From positions 1,787,569 through 1,845,138 of the forward strand of contig BFEA01000117.1 of NCBI GenBank assembly GCA_003427395.1: DNA of 57,570 nt, in the 5' to 3' direction. Shown piece after piece: positions 19,185 to 32,265 of the stretch. Numbering within the stretch: the first letter of the stretch is position 1; every line of letters begins with the position of its first letter. Source of the stretch: Chara braunii. Lineage: Eukaryota; Streptophyta; Charophyceae; Charales; Characeae. A program made the position numbers and the translations under genes. The notes beneath the pieces were generated by a model that had not been told where the DNA came from, searched no databases, and was given only the letters and a program-made list of their open reading frames with translations.

Positions 19185-20386
19185 CCGCTGCGATCGACAC
19201 CCACCGAAAATGCCCCAGAGAGATGGTTAATGGAGCTCAAAAACTCATGCGGCAATGAACTGAGGGTGTACTCACACTACGATTTGTGATTGCGGTTAGA
19301 TGCATCCAGGCTTGGCCGAAATAACAGTCAGATACATACAGGGCGTATCTGTCGGCAACTGCACTTTGTGATTTGCACAGAAGCATTACGGCCTTGAGAT
19401 ATCAGCACCAGATTTTCAAGAACAAAAGACAACATCAGGCTGGACACACATGAGGCCTTTCCTGGATGTGTCAGCGTGCTTCTACAGTCCGCCTGGATGC
19501 ACTTCATCGCAAACACGTCCACAGAGATGTTGGAGCTAGAAACATTGGTGGCCGTATTTGTTTTGGCCGTTACATTTTGGGCCCAATTTGCGTCATTGCT
19601 TCCCACCGCACCTGACGCAATAAAAGCATGGCAGGGAAGGAGGACCGGGCATGGGATGATGGACTCGCTTTCCAGCTGCCAGAGAAGGTTTGGGTCATGG
19701 CCAGCCAGTGCAAGGATCACTGGTGCCCCCGAGTGGCCCTGACTAGTCCTGCGGCCTTGGCCCTGGTCAGGAGGAATGGGACACGGGACCCGATTTCCAG
19801 CTAGAAGAAAGACTAGGATCTGCTCACTGACATTGGTAAAGATTTGGTGCCGTGAAGAAGGACGAAGAGGCGGATCAAAAGGGGCGAGCCTAGTCAGGAT
19901 GTGGCTCTAAATACCATCCAAGCAAATTAGAAAAGATTGGAAAGTCTTGCCAGAGAAGGTGATAGCCCTGTATATTTTGTCCAATGGTTTTCAGACCCGG
20001 TTTCCAGAAGAGCCTAGGTCAGGTATTGGCCCCGGTACTTGCACACTTTTCCTAATCATTTTTCACAAGGGACACTGGGCCCAGTTGTCAGCACGTGCAG
20101 CTCCCCACGAAGATTGGAAAAGGCACTCAGAAGCGCGAGTCTGCTCTCCGCCTGTGGCACCTGGCTCCCAGCAAGGCTGCCAAGTAAGGAGGTTATCTGC
20201 TGTCCATCGCATTTTCTTTTGTGCCTTCTTTTTCTCTTCAAAGAACGATTGCCGACGACTAAGGTCAGGCCTTTCGGTAGTGAAAGTAAACCTTAGACAT
20301 CCAGACCCCCCGAAGAAAGGAGAGGCAAAGTATTACACGTAGACATTTTAAGTGTGCCACGATTCGTTAGAAAGTGCAGCTTCTGG
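19185..20386. other. Unassigned interval
   Basis: 19262-19345 shares a diverged roughly 60-bp motif with 29655-29735 (GTGATT-CGGT-AGA-GCATCCAGG). Long frames at 19328-19742 on both strands overlap each other and show no domain. No gene called. Confidence 0.4.
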
Positions 20387-20640
20387 ACGGGAAACGTACG
20401 GCAACCCAATGCCATTGTTGCAACAAATAATAAAGGGGCTGCTACACGACAGCCACCAACTGTCTGCAGAACTCCCTACAACAGAGTACCTTTTCTTCAT
20501 TTGCGTTGATGTCGGAGGTGGACGGAGACCATTGCCTCACAACATATATGCCACCACATGAGTACGACCCTGGTGCTACCATGGCTACCACCAGTTGTAC
20601 AACTAACAAGCAGAGGTGGGCAACAAACACTGTCATTAGA
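20387..20640. repeat. Dispersed repeat, copy a
   Basis: About 250 bp is repeated in direct orientation at 24191-24447 with scattered substitutions (shared ACAACATATATGCCACCACA). On the minus strand both copies keep a frame reading CGGIYVVRQW followed by a GTACTC that could be a donor. Replacements between copies are mostly amino-acid changing, so it does not look like a constrained exon. Confidence 0.8.
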
Positions 20641-21300
20641 GACTGGACCAACGGTCCATATTCTAAGTGTGCCACAATTCACCAGAAATCTTGCTCTTGG
20701 GCGATCAAGGCCGCCCACTACAGAATCCAAACACCGAGACAGAAAGAAAAGCAAGAATTCGGCTCGGAGCATACCCCCACGGCCCACAAAAGCTAGAGAG
20801 TATCGTGTTGACAAGATATAGCAGACGGTACCAAGGGAAGGCCAACAAGGCCAAACACACAGTCTACAGCTTCTGTATGAAAGATCAGGCGATCATTTTC
20901 TCCAACTGAGTCATCTCTGTCATTTAGCCAGATGCATCAAGCTGTGTGGAGTTATGACTAGAACCAACTTCACTGTCATTCTGGTAAAGACTTCTTCACC
21001 TTTCCTGCTTTTTTTATGCAATTAGGCCATTCATATCTTTCCCTAAGGCGAGTAGTGATCTATGCTGTCCATGACCACAAGGTCCAACAACCACCATCCT
21101 ATCTAGATTATGGACATGAATTTGAAAACACTTAGCCCAGTCAGGCTCTATGCTATCCCTTTGTCACAGCAGAATCGAGCACCTTCTTAATCCCAAGATC
21201 CACCAACCACAATCCCATTGTGGAAAATGGGCATGTGTTTCAGAATTCATTGCTGGGCTCCAACATACCATCGGTTCCGGGAGACCAGAGAGGAGACAAT
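20641..21300. other. Unassigned interval
   Basis: 20664-20690 repeats the TAAGTGTGCCAC start of the sequence at 20350. 21060-21110 and 21185-21235 share a diverged motif (CAAGGTCCAACAACCACCATC-like). No gene seen. Confidence 0.4.
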
Positions 21301-21304
21301 CCAG

Positions 21305-22060
21305 GTGGGTGCAGAGCGATGAATGAATTTACCAGGGTGCAGAGCGCTGAATGAGTTTACCAGGTTAAGGAAGGGCGCCGAAAGATGCAGAAGGATGCGA
21401 AGACTGCAGCAGGATGCAGTAGGATGCAGAACATGTAGGAGGGTGTGGGAGGGTGTGGAAGTGTGCAGACTAGCGCAGGAGTATGCAGAGCGGTGAATGA
21501 ATTTACCAGGTTGAGGAAAGGCGCAGAAAGATGCGGAACGATGCAGAAGACCGCAGCAGGATGCAGCAGGTGTAGGAGGGTGTGGAAGGGTGTGGGAGGG
21601 TGTGGAATAGCGCAGGAGGATGCAGAGCGATGAATAAATTTACCAGGTTGAGGAAGCGCGCAGAAAGATGCAGAAAGATGCAGAAGGATGCAGAAGGATG
21701 CAGAAGACTGCAGAAGACTGCAGCAGGATGCAGAAAGTGTAGGAGGGTGTGGGAGGGTGTGGAAACGCGGGAGGATGCAGAACGGTACAGAAGGATCTTG
21801 AAGGATGAAGCAGGATGCAGAACCATGCATAGCAATGTCCGAAGAATGCAGACCGGTGAAGAGGTGTTCAGGATAGTGCAGGAGGGCGTCAAGCAGAACA
21901 TGTCCGATGACCGCAGAAGGGGGCAGAAAGGAGCAGAAGGGCACAGGAGGCCACAGAACAATGCACGAGGGTGTCAAAGGATGCACAAGGGAGCGGGAAG
22001 ATGCAGAAGGATACAAAAAGCAGCAGGGACACAAAAAGACACAAGAGAATACACAAAGAC
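21305..22060. repeat. GATGCAG-rich minisatellite
   Basis: Higher-order tandem repeat. Units of about 134-152 bp start with GAATGAATTTACCAGG (near 21319, 21345, 21497 and 21631) and are filled with GATGCAGAAG, GACTGCAGCAGG and GGTGTGGGAGGGTGTGG words. From about 21780 the pattern decays to loose GCAGAAGGA repeats. A 255-codon minus frame and a 164-codon plus frame here are repeat shadows. Confidence 0.9.
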
Positions 22061-22436
22061 ACAGACGGGTGCATAAGGATAGTGAAAGACAATGGCAAGC
22101 TGAAGCCGAAGTTTGAACAGCCACAATGTGACCTAGTCATGGAATGGAGCAAGTAGCAGACATCCTTCCTTTCCACCCTCCGTTTTGCACATAACAACTT
22201 GCACATAAACCCACATCACCTCCCTTTCTCCTCATGCAGCACACGCCATGACTAATGACAGAATGACAGTAGAGTTGCAACAATGCTCATGCAGTAGGGT
22301 AATACACACCTGACTCGAAAACTTCTAGCAAACGATCCCTTAATATCTGGGCACCACCAGACAACAAAACACAAAAAAGAATGTTCAGCTCCAACTCGCA
22401 CTTCACAACTATACAGCAAACCACGTACACTGCCGC

Positions 22437-22526
22437 CTTCACCCGAATAGAGCGCACGATCATTATACCAGTATTTGTACGATTTCACATACAGTGATAA
22501 TGACCAGGTGTTCTATTCGGGTGAAG
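22437..22526. repeat. Inverted repeat, about 30-bp arms
   Basis: CTTCACCCGAATAGAGCG and following bases at 22437-22466 pair with 22497-22526 around a 30-bp loop (one cluster of mismatches in the arm). Both arms read a similar peptide outward (YSGEGGS on minus, YSGEDGS on plus), so an exon-like piece may have been duplicated in inverted orientation. Confidence 0.75.
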
Positions 22527-22529
22527 ATG

Positions 22530-24190
22530 GTAGCACACCCCAGCAGAAAACAAGATGCTCTACTGCTCATGGTAAGCAATGTGGATCTTCACACTCTTAT
22601 CCTCTGTTTTCACCCTTGCCCCTCCCCTCCCCTCCAGGTCAAGATGACAATACCAGCACACAGTCTCCTCTGGCTTGCAACACACTTGCCAACAAAAGAC
22701 CTACACAATCATTTTGCATCCCAATGAATGGCACAGCCTCTTAATTGTGTTAACATCATCGACAATTGTAACCAGATTGAAACTGCCCTAACCGATATTT
22801 GTGAAGAAGACCCACTGAGTTGATGTTTGCATCCTATTTTTCACCTTACCATTCATTGTAACGCATAATACAGAACTACACCATAGCGTGTAGTTGTTGA
22901 GAACCGCAGCACCCTGCCCAGTGGTCAGGCCTTCCATTGTCATTGCCCATGCTCCTCTTCCCGACATGCAAAAGACTACCCACTACAGCAAGCTTCCTGC
23001 CACTCGCCATCCACATAGGAAGTACTCTAATGGCCGGCTATGAACAGCAATCCATATCACACACAGACCCTACCTCCAACCTTCTCCTGTTTTCAGAGGA
23101 ATTTGCAAAATGCACATTGTTGTTCCACGTCTTTCCATATCCTTTTTCCTTCTTTCCCAACGTCTGAGCATCAAAATTAGACTTTGTCTCTGAGATAATC
23201 ACAGAAATGACCCCGATCCTACGTAGCCAGGCGGGTAGGAAGGCAAACCAGGATGCTTGTCCGGAGCACAAACAGGTCGCATCCAACCTGTTCAGAAGTC
23301 CGAACAAGCAAGAAAAGGTAAATGGCGATAGCTTTTCAGTCTGATGCCGGGTCAATATTATGTCACACATGCCAGAGCCCGGATCAAATGTTGTTTCCAA
23401 GAAAACATTGCGGAGCTCTGGAGATGCATACAGGGAGTTGAGAGGGGTTTAAAAGGGCATATTGTTGACAGGGGTTAGAGGGGTGTGTTATAGTAATCCT
23501 GGTGAAGTTATTTCCTTTTTTTTTTAATTTCATTTTTGACCCAGAGTTTGGTAAAAAAATTTGCAATGACCCTCAGCCATCAATTGTTCAAGTCCAATAC
23601 ATATTTTTGGATCACTCTGGAAAATCTCAAATCTTCCAAAATTTCGGTTTTCTGCACCTTGGCGGACAGATGGTCCAGCTTCGTGTCCAGGCAGGACATC
23701 CGGACCTGGACCCAGACAGTTCACAGCCTGCCAGACGTCCAGCCAAGCCACTTAGCCCCAATGAAAGTTCTCACTGCAGACATGTCCACTGGGAAACATA
23801 AAACTGACCCGCATGATCAGATGAGATATACCTCCGAAGTGCTGTTGTGTGCATATAAGCCGCCAACAACAATCAGATTAGGGTTCACATCAGGGTAGCA
23901 GCTGAACACAACATATCCGTAAGCACTGCACTACGGTACGAGTCTGCTAGGTAGTTACGCAATCAAACGGCCAACAACAGTTCCAGCTTCATACACCCAG
24001 ATTTTCCCACCACATCAACAAAACAAAGCTATACTGCTTCTGACTGGCCCAACAACAAACACGGTTATAGAGTCTAGCTCTCAAAACTGGCTCCGGGCTT
24101 CAAGAAATCCTCACCACCCTATCTGCAGTGGTGCACACAGAACGCTAAATTGAGAAGCGGAGCAACGGCCAAGGGTTGGGAGAAGAGGGG
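22530..24190. other. Unassigned interval with diverged repeats
   Basis: 23200-23340 is inversely related to 25140-25235 (GCTTGTTCGGA-TT, ACCTGTCCGG-like words). 23420-23640 is inversely related to 24860-25020 and related to 11.2 kb (TGACCCTCAGCCA). No gene seen. Confidence 0.4.
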
Positions 24191-24447
24191 GACGGGGAAA
24201 CATACAACAATCTAATGCCATTGTTGCAAGAAATAAAGGAGCTGCCACAGGACTAGGCCACCAACAGTCTGCAGAATTCCCTATGACAGAGTACCTTGTC
24301 TTCATTTGAGTTGATGTCGGAGGTGGGCGGAAACCATTGCCTCACAACATATATGCCACCACATGAGTACCAGCCTGGTGCTACAATGGCTACCACCAGT
24401 TGTAAACAACTGCCAAGCAGAGGTGGGCAACAAACACTGCCATTAAG
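24191..24447. repeat. Dispersed repeat, copy b
   Basis: Direct copy of 20387-20640. See that entry. Confidence 0.8.
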
Positions 24448-24640
24448 GGCACTCGCCAACACCAACAGCCATAGCTGCTAAGCACAGCTTCAGCTTGCAG
24501 CACCAACGGTCAGGTCTCAAGAGACTGGACTGGTAGGATCAGAGGGGCGCAAGACATTTCCAGAGTGCGAACAAAATGCCACACCGCTGCATGCCTACTC
24601 GTGCTTCACATGGACAGGGTTCCACGTTTTCTTTTCTTTC

Positions 24641-24641
<1 letters not shown>

Positions 24642-24675
<34 letters not shown>
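24642..24675. repeat. (TG)n microsatellite
   Basis: About 16 TG units followed by a short G run. Confidence 0.95.
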
Positions 24676-24677
<2 letters not shown>

Positions 24678-25249
24678 GGGGGGGGAGGGAGGAGAGAGTG
24701 TGTGAAGGGGGTAGCTCCTCACATTCATCTATCCAGAACTAGGTAGTGGGGCTGAACATCTGGCAGGACCTGACCTGTCAGGACCCAGATCCAGACGTCC
24801 TTCCTGGCCAGCAAGCCCAACCACCTGCCCATCAGGGTACAGAGAATCAGAATATTTTAAATGATTCAAGATTTAAAACAACAAATCCATAATTGGTTCG
24901 ATGTGTACCATCGAAAGACTAACAACTTTTGGCTGAGGGTCACTGCAAAATCCCTCGTCAAATAATTTACGATTTAAATTTTCAAAAACACACCACAATA
25001 CACCCCTTCAAAGTTTAACGCCCTTTATTGCTTCAGATCCCCATTGAAGCCCACACGTACTTTTTGGAAATAACCCTGCACCTGTGCTCCATTTGACATG
25101 CGCAACATGACCATCGTGATCCCAGACCGAAAAGATGTCTCCCCTTGCCTTTTCTGGCTTGTTCGGATTTGCCGACAGGTTGCCCAGGACCTGTCCGGCG
25201 TGGACGACCCGGATGGATGTCCTGCCCAAACGGCCTTGCTACAATCCAG

Positions 25250-25308
25250 CAGGATTTGAACTCTCGATCTGTTTATCAACAGTGACATACATGTACAATT
25301 CAGCCATC
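25250..25308 (-). repeat. tRNA-derived sequence (SINE head-like)
   Basis: On the minus strand a TGGCTGAATTG A-box-like motif (complement of about 25294-25304) is followed by a perfect B box GAGTTCAAATCC (complement of 25251-25262). No anticodon arm folds, so it is not a tRNA gene. Downstream on that strand it continues into the repeat shared with 23.2 kb. Confidence 0.5.
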
Positions 25309-25309
25309 A

Positions 25310-28300
25310 GGCAGATACGGGCTTACACTCCATCAAACAAACAGATGGGCTCAATCCAAGTGGGAAAACAGACATAGCATTAAAGAACCCAAGTCTGTGT
25401 GTTGTGGACCTCCATTGATGATTCCTCCACTTCCACTTCCCAAACTGCAGAGTTTACCAACGAATACCTTCAACTAACCACTACGTGCTTCCAGAGTTTA
25501 CCCCCCAATACCTTAAACCACCACTAACTGGGAGCGTCTTCGCTTGACCAAGATGGCGATCACGATACTCTTCAATTTCCTGGTACTGCCCTGCCAAAAA
25601 CGGGTACGATACTACTCCTTTCCAGGCTCAGCGGGCCACGTCCAGAGGTGGTGGTGGCTATACAATGCAGTGCATGTCAGTATCACGGCACCAGTACGCA
25701 GTTCGCAGAAATCAGTACTTGCAATGAACAGAGTGTGTCCTCACTGGAGAAGAAGCAAGATAGTCAGAGCCTCTGGCATGTGCTCTCACCTGCTTGTTGC
25801 CCTGTTTTGGCATTCCAAGTCGGGCTAGTGCCTCCTTCAGTTCCTTAATGCGAAAACCGCTGGCAAGCCTCTGCAATTCAGCAGATATCAGGAAACGCTA
25901 TTAACAAAAAAACAGATTGAAAGTCGAAAGTGATATTGTAATTCGTATGTAAGAGAAGCTTCCTAAACGTCACTCCACTTTCACTTGCAGTCCACCATCA
26001 ACTCTGGCCGTTGACCTTTACAACGGTGTCCCTGTTCAAATAACAAGCCACGACAATGGTCACTCAATGGATCTGTGCAATCCTGTGAAGACCAATCAAT
26101 GTTCACTCAATGGACGGACCTGTGCAATCCCACGGAGCTGAATCAATGGACCAATCGCATCACATGCTTCAACCTCCAATAAAATTGACTCAATGGACGG
26201 ACCTGTGCAATCCCATGGAGTCCTGGAGACTAGATCAGACAACAACCTTTAAGTGGTGGATCAAAGAAAGGGGTAACATCCTGTGAAAGAATAATAGAAC
26301 CGCCTTAAGAAGAAAGGAGAGAAGGGGTAAGACGAGTATAAGAAAATGAACATGACCACTATTGGTCGAGAAAATTCTCTGTCAGTTGGAGAGCTCGAGA
26401 CAAATTCGATCAGGTTCATCACTCACTTCGCACCCATGTAGTCGCTGCCTCAGGAGTAGTTTTTCTAGACAAAGCGGACGAGAAAATACACAAAAACTGG
26501 CCAGCATTGAGTCAATGCGGATTATCACTTGCAATAAACTCCTTCAGGAATTTTGCAGACCATCAAGAGTTTCAACTTCTGGGGAGCCGACTGAAAGTGC
26601 AACTCAATATTCAGACAGTCCTTTCGTTTCCATGGTTCTATTCTGCCTCACTCATGTGGGCTTGCCATCAAATGAGCAGTAGTCCTGTTGTAGAATAGCC
26701 ACGATCAAGAGAGATGTTACCGCCATCACACCTCACAACAGACAAATCTCTCGAGTTCAACACAAATAAGCAAACCCCGTCAGGGGAAATGCCAAGCCTG
26801 GGGGAGGTTAGTATTGGTTACAGAAAAAAAGAGGGTGCCGGGAGGTACCGGGCGCTCTTGGTCTGTCCGCTTGGGCCGGCATACAGAAAGAGGCCAAGTT
26901 CAACATGTATGCCCGCACAGTACATCACCATTTGGTGTTTGCTTTTTGTTTTGTGTGTGTCATATTTCGTGACGCTAAATTTCCCACATGCGACACGTGG
27001 CTGACGTGCTGGCCGCCCAACCGGAGAATCATCGTAACCCCAGATTGCTAGGTTTTGTGATTGGGCGGATGAGCACGCAGTGGGATGACTCATGATGTGA
27101 TAGGCATAACCCCCATCTCAACAATCATGTGCTATCGAATCACAACACTGCATGCAATGCCGAAGTCTTGTCAAAAGGACATATCCTTTCAATAAGCCAC
27201 ACTCCCAGATGTTCCAACCAGACGTCCTCGTGCAACGCGGGGTCGACTATCCATTACAAGACACAAATTGCAATCGTCAAAAGACCCCTTTCATAGCGGT
27301 GTTTGATTATCTCTGGAGAATGAAACATTTTGTTTTCCTCAAAAAGAGGAGCGACCATCGCCTCGATAAGAGGTAACACATCAACGCAACTCTGATATCA
27401 CAGAGCAAACCCTCAAACTTCATAGTACTACAACTGCACACACACGAGGGCTCCAGAAAAGAAGGATAATAATATTTTTGAAAATTTGTGTCCTATTGTC
27501 ACAAACTCAAAGAATACAGTTCCAAGACTCCAAGCCAAAAGTACTCAAAATAAGCCCCTTGCCTGTCTATCATCCGTCTCTTTTTCTTTTTGCTGTGTGT
27601 GTGTTCTGAACTGTGACCACAACAACCCCTTTCCCACCAGATGCGTTGATTTAAAATCGAGACAGCCTTGACTTGCAATTTTCCATCCAGTTACAGATTT
27701 TTTTTTCCAGATGTAGATGATAGTAATTTTTTGATGAAAAGGCTGTTTCATTGTTGTTTTCTGAGAAGTGTAGCGTGCCCCACGTCTGTGTACATTAGCC
27801 TGGAATGCATACATACCCATTTGCTTTTCAGCACGCCTGCACCTTATATTTGGTATGTTCTCTTTATCATGCGCATTTATATGCATTTACCAGTTCTTCT
27901 CGACGGGAGGGAGAGCAGGGGGGGGGATTAGCGAGGATAGCAAAGAGAAAGAAACAGAAAGAAAGAAAGTCGAATAGGATCCTCAAAACGCAACGGCAGA
28001 GCAGACTGCTACAAAATGGCACAAGGGTCCAGTCAGCGTTTGGGTTGCAGAGGAAAATGAAACTTGGAGCACGCATTGACATTGGTAAGTGCACACCCCT
28101 ACAAACCGGGCAGGGCCGGTGCGGGTATGCGAGTGTAAGCGTTCGGAGAGAAGGAGAAGATAGGGTTCTACCTTCCATGAATAGAAGGCCAGTTGGGTAA
28201 ATCCCCCTGGATACAGATGCGATACCACTGCATTGGGGACAAAGCTCGTGCATCTTTAAACCGCCAGTACCTTTCGCTGCTGTTGTATTTTCCCTCCGCG

Positions 28301-28480
28301 CATGCCGAAAGGTGCCCCCACCAGGTCGGCACAGCTTCGGGCTGGGCTTGATTTTCAAGCAGGGGTTGTGAGGTAGGCAGTTGTGCTTTATGTGGAAAAC
28401 CACGAAAACAAAGAAAAGAAAAGAAGGATCTTTGTTGCATAGAAAAGACTTTTCATTTCCTTCAATGCAAAAAAGAAAAA
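25310..28480. other. Unassigned interval
   Basis: 26060-26220 holds three diverged copies of an ACTCAATGGACGGACCTGTG unit (near 26061, 26104, 26189). No frame shows a recognisable domain or a supported splice context. Confidence 0.4.
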
Positions 28481-28487
28481 AGAAGAG

Positions 28488-28960
28488 GAGAATTATGGCA
28501 GTGTATCTTTCCATGTTCTACCAGAAGATTCATTCCCAGGCCCTCTTGTCCTCCTAGAAAGATCTATACTGCGCCTCGCACCACTACTTTCCACATGCAC
28601 AAAAGACAAAAAATATGGCAGTGTAATCTTTCCATGTTCTAGCGGAGGATTCATTCTCATTTTGCGCATTGGTGAGTAGTGGTGCGAGGCCCTCCAAGGG
28701 GTGAACGGGCCAGATTTGAAGTTGATTTGCAAAGCAGATTTGACAGTTCAGGAATCTCTTTTCTTTTCCCCCGATGACAACTGACAGACACCAGAATACG
28801 GCACTAGTGCACCAAAACACTAGCGCCCTGGTACTGCTCCCACATGCACAAAAGACAACAATTATGGGTGTGTATCTTTCCATGCTCTAGCCGAAGATTC
28901 ATTCGCATTTTGCACAATTGTTGAGTACTGGCCCAAGGCCCTCAACTCGTTCTTTTTGTT
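28488..28960. repeat. Tandem repeat, 3 diverged copies
   Basis: A unit containing CACATGCACAAAAGACAA, TATGGCAGTGTATCTTTCC and GATTCATTC.CATTTTGC occurs near 28488-28560, 28595-28705 and 28845-28945. The spacing is unequal because of insertions. Confidence 0.85.
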
Positions 28961-28964
28961 TCGC

Positions 28965-31900
28965 TTTTTTTTCCCCTGAATACAACAACAATCCTTTCTT
29001 TCCTCAGTTCCCGTCAGCGCAACCAAATCCACCTAGCATCTCGTTTTCTTCTTTCATTGTTCTTCTTTTCTCTTTGCAGCCACAGCTCTTTTTTTGGCCT
29101 GCCATCGCACAGACTCGGGCACTGGCCACGGACAGGTTCGGGAGGGAAGCTCAAGGGTACTGGCAGTTAAATTGACCAATCACTATTCCTGCCCCCTTAG
29201 ACATTATACTCGCAAGGCTCGGGCAGAAAGGAAGGTGCATCTTGATACTGAGCCATAGCAGATACGAGGTATCCAACATGCCTACTGCCCGATCCTCCCA
29301 CAATTATCCTCTGAGGACCTGTGCCAACTCCTAAAGTTCTCTGTTGCGGATCACTACATAGCCTTATACAGGCAAAAAGCATGTGTGAATCTTGGAGCCA
29401 TGTGCCTTTTCTTTGTATACTCCACAACAACCGGGTTGCTCTCATGATACCTGCACAAAGCTGGCACACAGACACTTTTGAGAGACCATACTACCCCTGG
29501 AGGGGAAGAATTTTCAAATGCTTCCAAGTTCTCAGCGCATGGTCGAGTGCGCTAAGTGCTTTCGAAAGCCAAGAAATAAAATGCCCGAAAAAAAGAACTA
29601 CAATCTTTGTCTCTGATAGGATGGCGTGGTCAGGGTCGGGGCATACTCACACGAGCACTTTTCCTAGTAAGATCTGCGTGATTACGGTCAGACGCATCCA
29701 GGTCTGGCCGTAGATACAGTCAGTTACATTTAGGACAGTGCTAGTGTGGGTGCAGCCTCAGTATTTCAGACTGTTTTCGTTTTTTGGAACAAAGAAGGAC
29801 AGTTCCACAGATTTTAGCGCACCAATACACAAGAAAGGTGTGCTCATAGACACACCTGCGCCCAGTTAAATTCAGAGGCGCTCAGAGGCCCATAGCGGAC
29901 AAAGGAACGGTCCCATGTACTGGTGCCACAATAGGCTGATCAACAGCGTTCAGTGCATGTATGGTGCTCCCCCATGCAACTCATCCTAATCCAAGACCAC
30001 AAAGTTCTCGCATATGAAATGCACGCGCACGGATGAAATGGCTTCCTGTACAACACGAATCCCTGTGCATTCCACGGACAAGAAAACCCTAACCTACGCC
30101 CGACCATGATGAAATGCCCAACTCTAAACCCTAACCTCAGGGTTCACTCAAATCTCGGCATCACCCAGGTTTGATCCGTGGACCCTCTAGTTGCTTGTGG
30201 TGCCAATTCTTGGTGTTACCCAATGGCAACCCCCGTCCACAGTCAGTTGTTGGCATCACCTTGATTCAATCCCTGGGTGCCCTAGCTGTAACTTACTCTT
30301 GCCATCCAAGTCGCTTGCTCTTGCCATCCAAGTCTAGTGGTGAGGACTTGACCCCTGGCCTGCCCTACAAAATTTCAGCAATGTTTGAACCCGGGGCAGA
30401 TGGCGGCCTTAAAAAGACGACCAATACCTCCGAGCCATATTTCCCCAATGCTGGATCTTGCCCACCGCTGATTGAGGAAATGGCACGGACGGGGCCGCAC
30501 CTGGCTTTCAGGTTCAGTCAGGAGTATGGGCTGCACCTGGCTGTCGGCCTAGGGGAAGTACCTTTCAAGTGGTTCATTTCTGTCATATTATGTTAAAAAA
30601 TCTCAACGGTCATGTAAAGGCCACATAACCAGCATAACTAAAAATGTCTTAGACGCCAGGAAGATCAGCATCAAGTAGCGGTGTGATTGCCCAGATGCAG
30701 GTCATCCCATAAAGGGTATGCCGATGCACAACCGTGTAAACAGGTACAAGTAACAAGCAGCCAGACCACAGATATTACGTATCCTCGATGCTGAAACCGG
30801 TGTTCCAGGGATTGCAATTATGCACCTCAAAACCATGACCAGGCTCCATTGAGCATGGCGACCCATCCGCGAGCATGGAGATGGGTGGGGCATGCACTCG
30901 ACATAGTAGCGTCCCGTGAGAACCATGGAGATGGGTGGCCAAAAACTGGGCATGCTATTGCTGGCTGCATAGTGTGCATACATGAACGAAACATGGAGCA
31001 CCCTGTGAGCACCATAACTGCCCAGATGAAACCTGCTGGCATGCTATTCCATCCTAATGATTCACAGAGAGGGGGAATTGACACAACCAATATGAAACCT
31101 GCCTGCATTCTCACAAAAGGAGACACGACAGGGAGCCTTGACATGGTCTCCTGATCTGGATCAGGGATAGGTGAACGATGTGAATTGAAAATGAGCATAC
31201 AGGACAACAATCTCCTGGAAACAAGGAAGCTGTATCATCGTGGAGAATCGAAAAACAGAGTTGTCCCTCCGCATAGGACTCTTTGCTACCTTATTTCAGA
31301 CCTTTCATTCTGTTCACCGAATTGCATCTGGATCCGAACTTGCTTCTGGACTGCAACCGTTCATGGTGTACCAACCTAGTTAGGCCCCTCGCTTGGGAAC
31401 CTTTGCCTTTTTTTTGGTATTTCATGAACTTTTCTATCTTTCGGATATATGATAACTGTCTTGGTTGAGACACATGCCTTTACACCTAATGTTACATAAG
31501 GAGCAGATACTTGCACCCGGAAATATTCTATTCCGTCTGAGAACAAGTGCAAAGATGTGCGACCATGTTTTCTCCGTTAAGTCTTCGCAGCCTCTGCACC
31601 ATTGCTTCCAACTGAAGAACAGATGTACCACAACCATGTTCTGCAGTCGTTTACAGAGCTGCCAAAGTACCACTTTTTGTTCCTTTTTGCTGCATTTGCT
31701 TGTGCAGGACAGAAGCTATACTTTCAACGGCCTAATCACTTACCGTCCGGAGCTACACCCCCCCCCCTCCCCCTCTCCTGGAGGTTGGAAAAGGAAAAAG
31801 GGGAGAACAGTAAGATTCAAAGCGGGTGGGGGGGGAACACCCTCGACACAAGTTACTGCAGATGCATGCAGTAACTTAAATAACCAATGCATTTCAGTGT

Positions 31901-32060
31901 TCTCCGCGGTTAGAACCACAATATTCGAATCTCCATGCATGCAGTATGCATATAACCGACACGATGATGCCAAGGGCTACCCACTTAAATAATAGATTTG
32001 GGCTACTGCACGTATACGGCATAACACCGTTATTCCACAGTGGTCGGAAGAGCATGAATA
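28965..32060. other. Unassigned interval
   Basis: 29655-29735 carries the motif also found at 19262-19345. 30660-31100 has repeated ATGGAGATGGGTGG and CCCAGATG(A/C) words, indicating decayed local duplications. No gene recognised. Confidence 0.4.
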
Positions 32061-32065
32061 AAGGC

Positions 32066-32128
32066 GTACTCACATTAGCTCTATCTCAAACGTAACTGAC
32101 CGCATTTGAGACCGGACCGGATGTATCG

Positions 32129-32200
<72 letters not shown>

Positions 32201-32202
32201 GG

Positions 32203-32265
<63 letters not shown>

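Noticed and set aside
21357-22124. 255-codon minus frame rich in Leu/His/Ser/Phe
   Set aside because: It is the reverse reading of a GATGCAG minisatellite.
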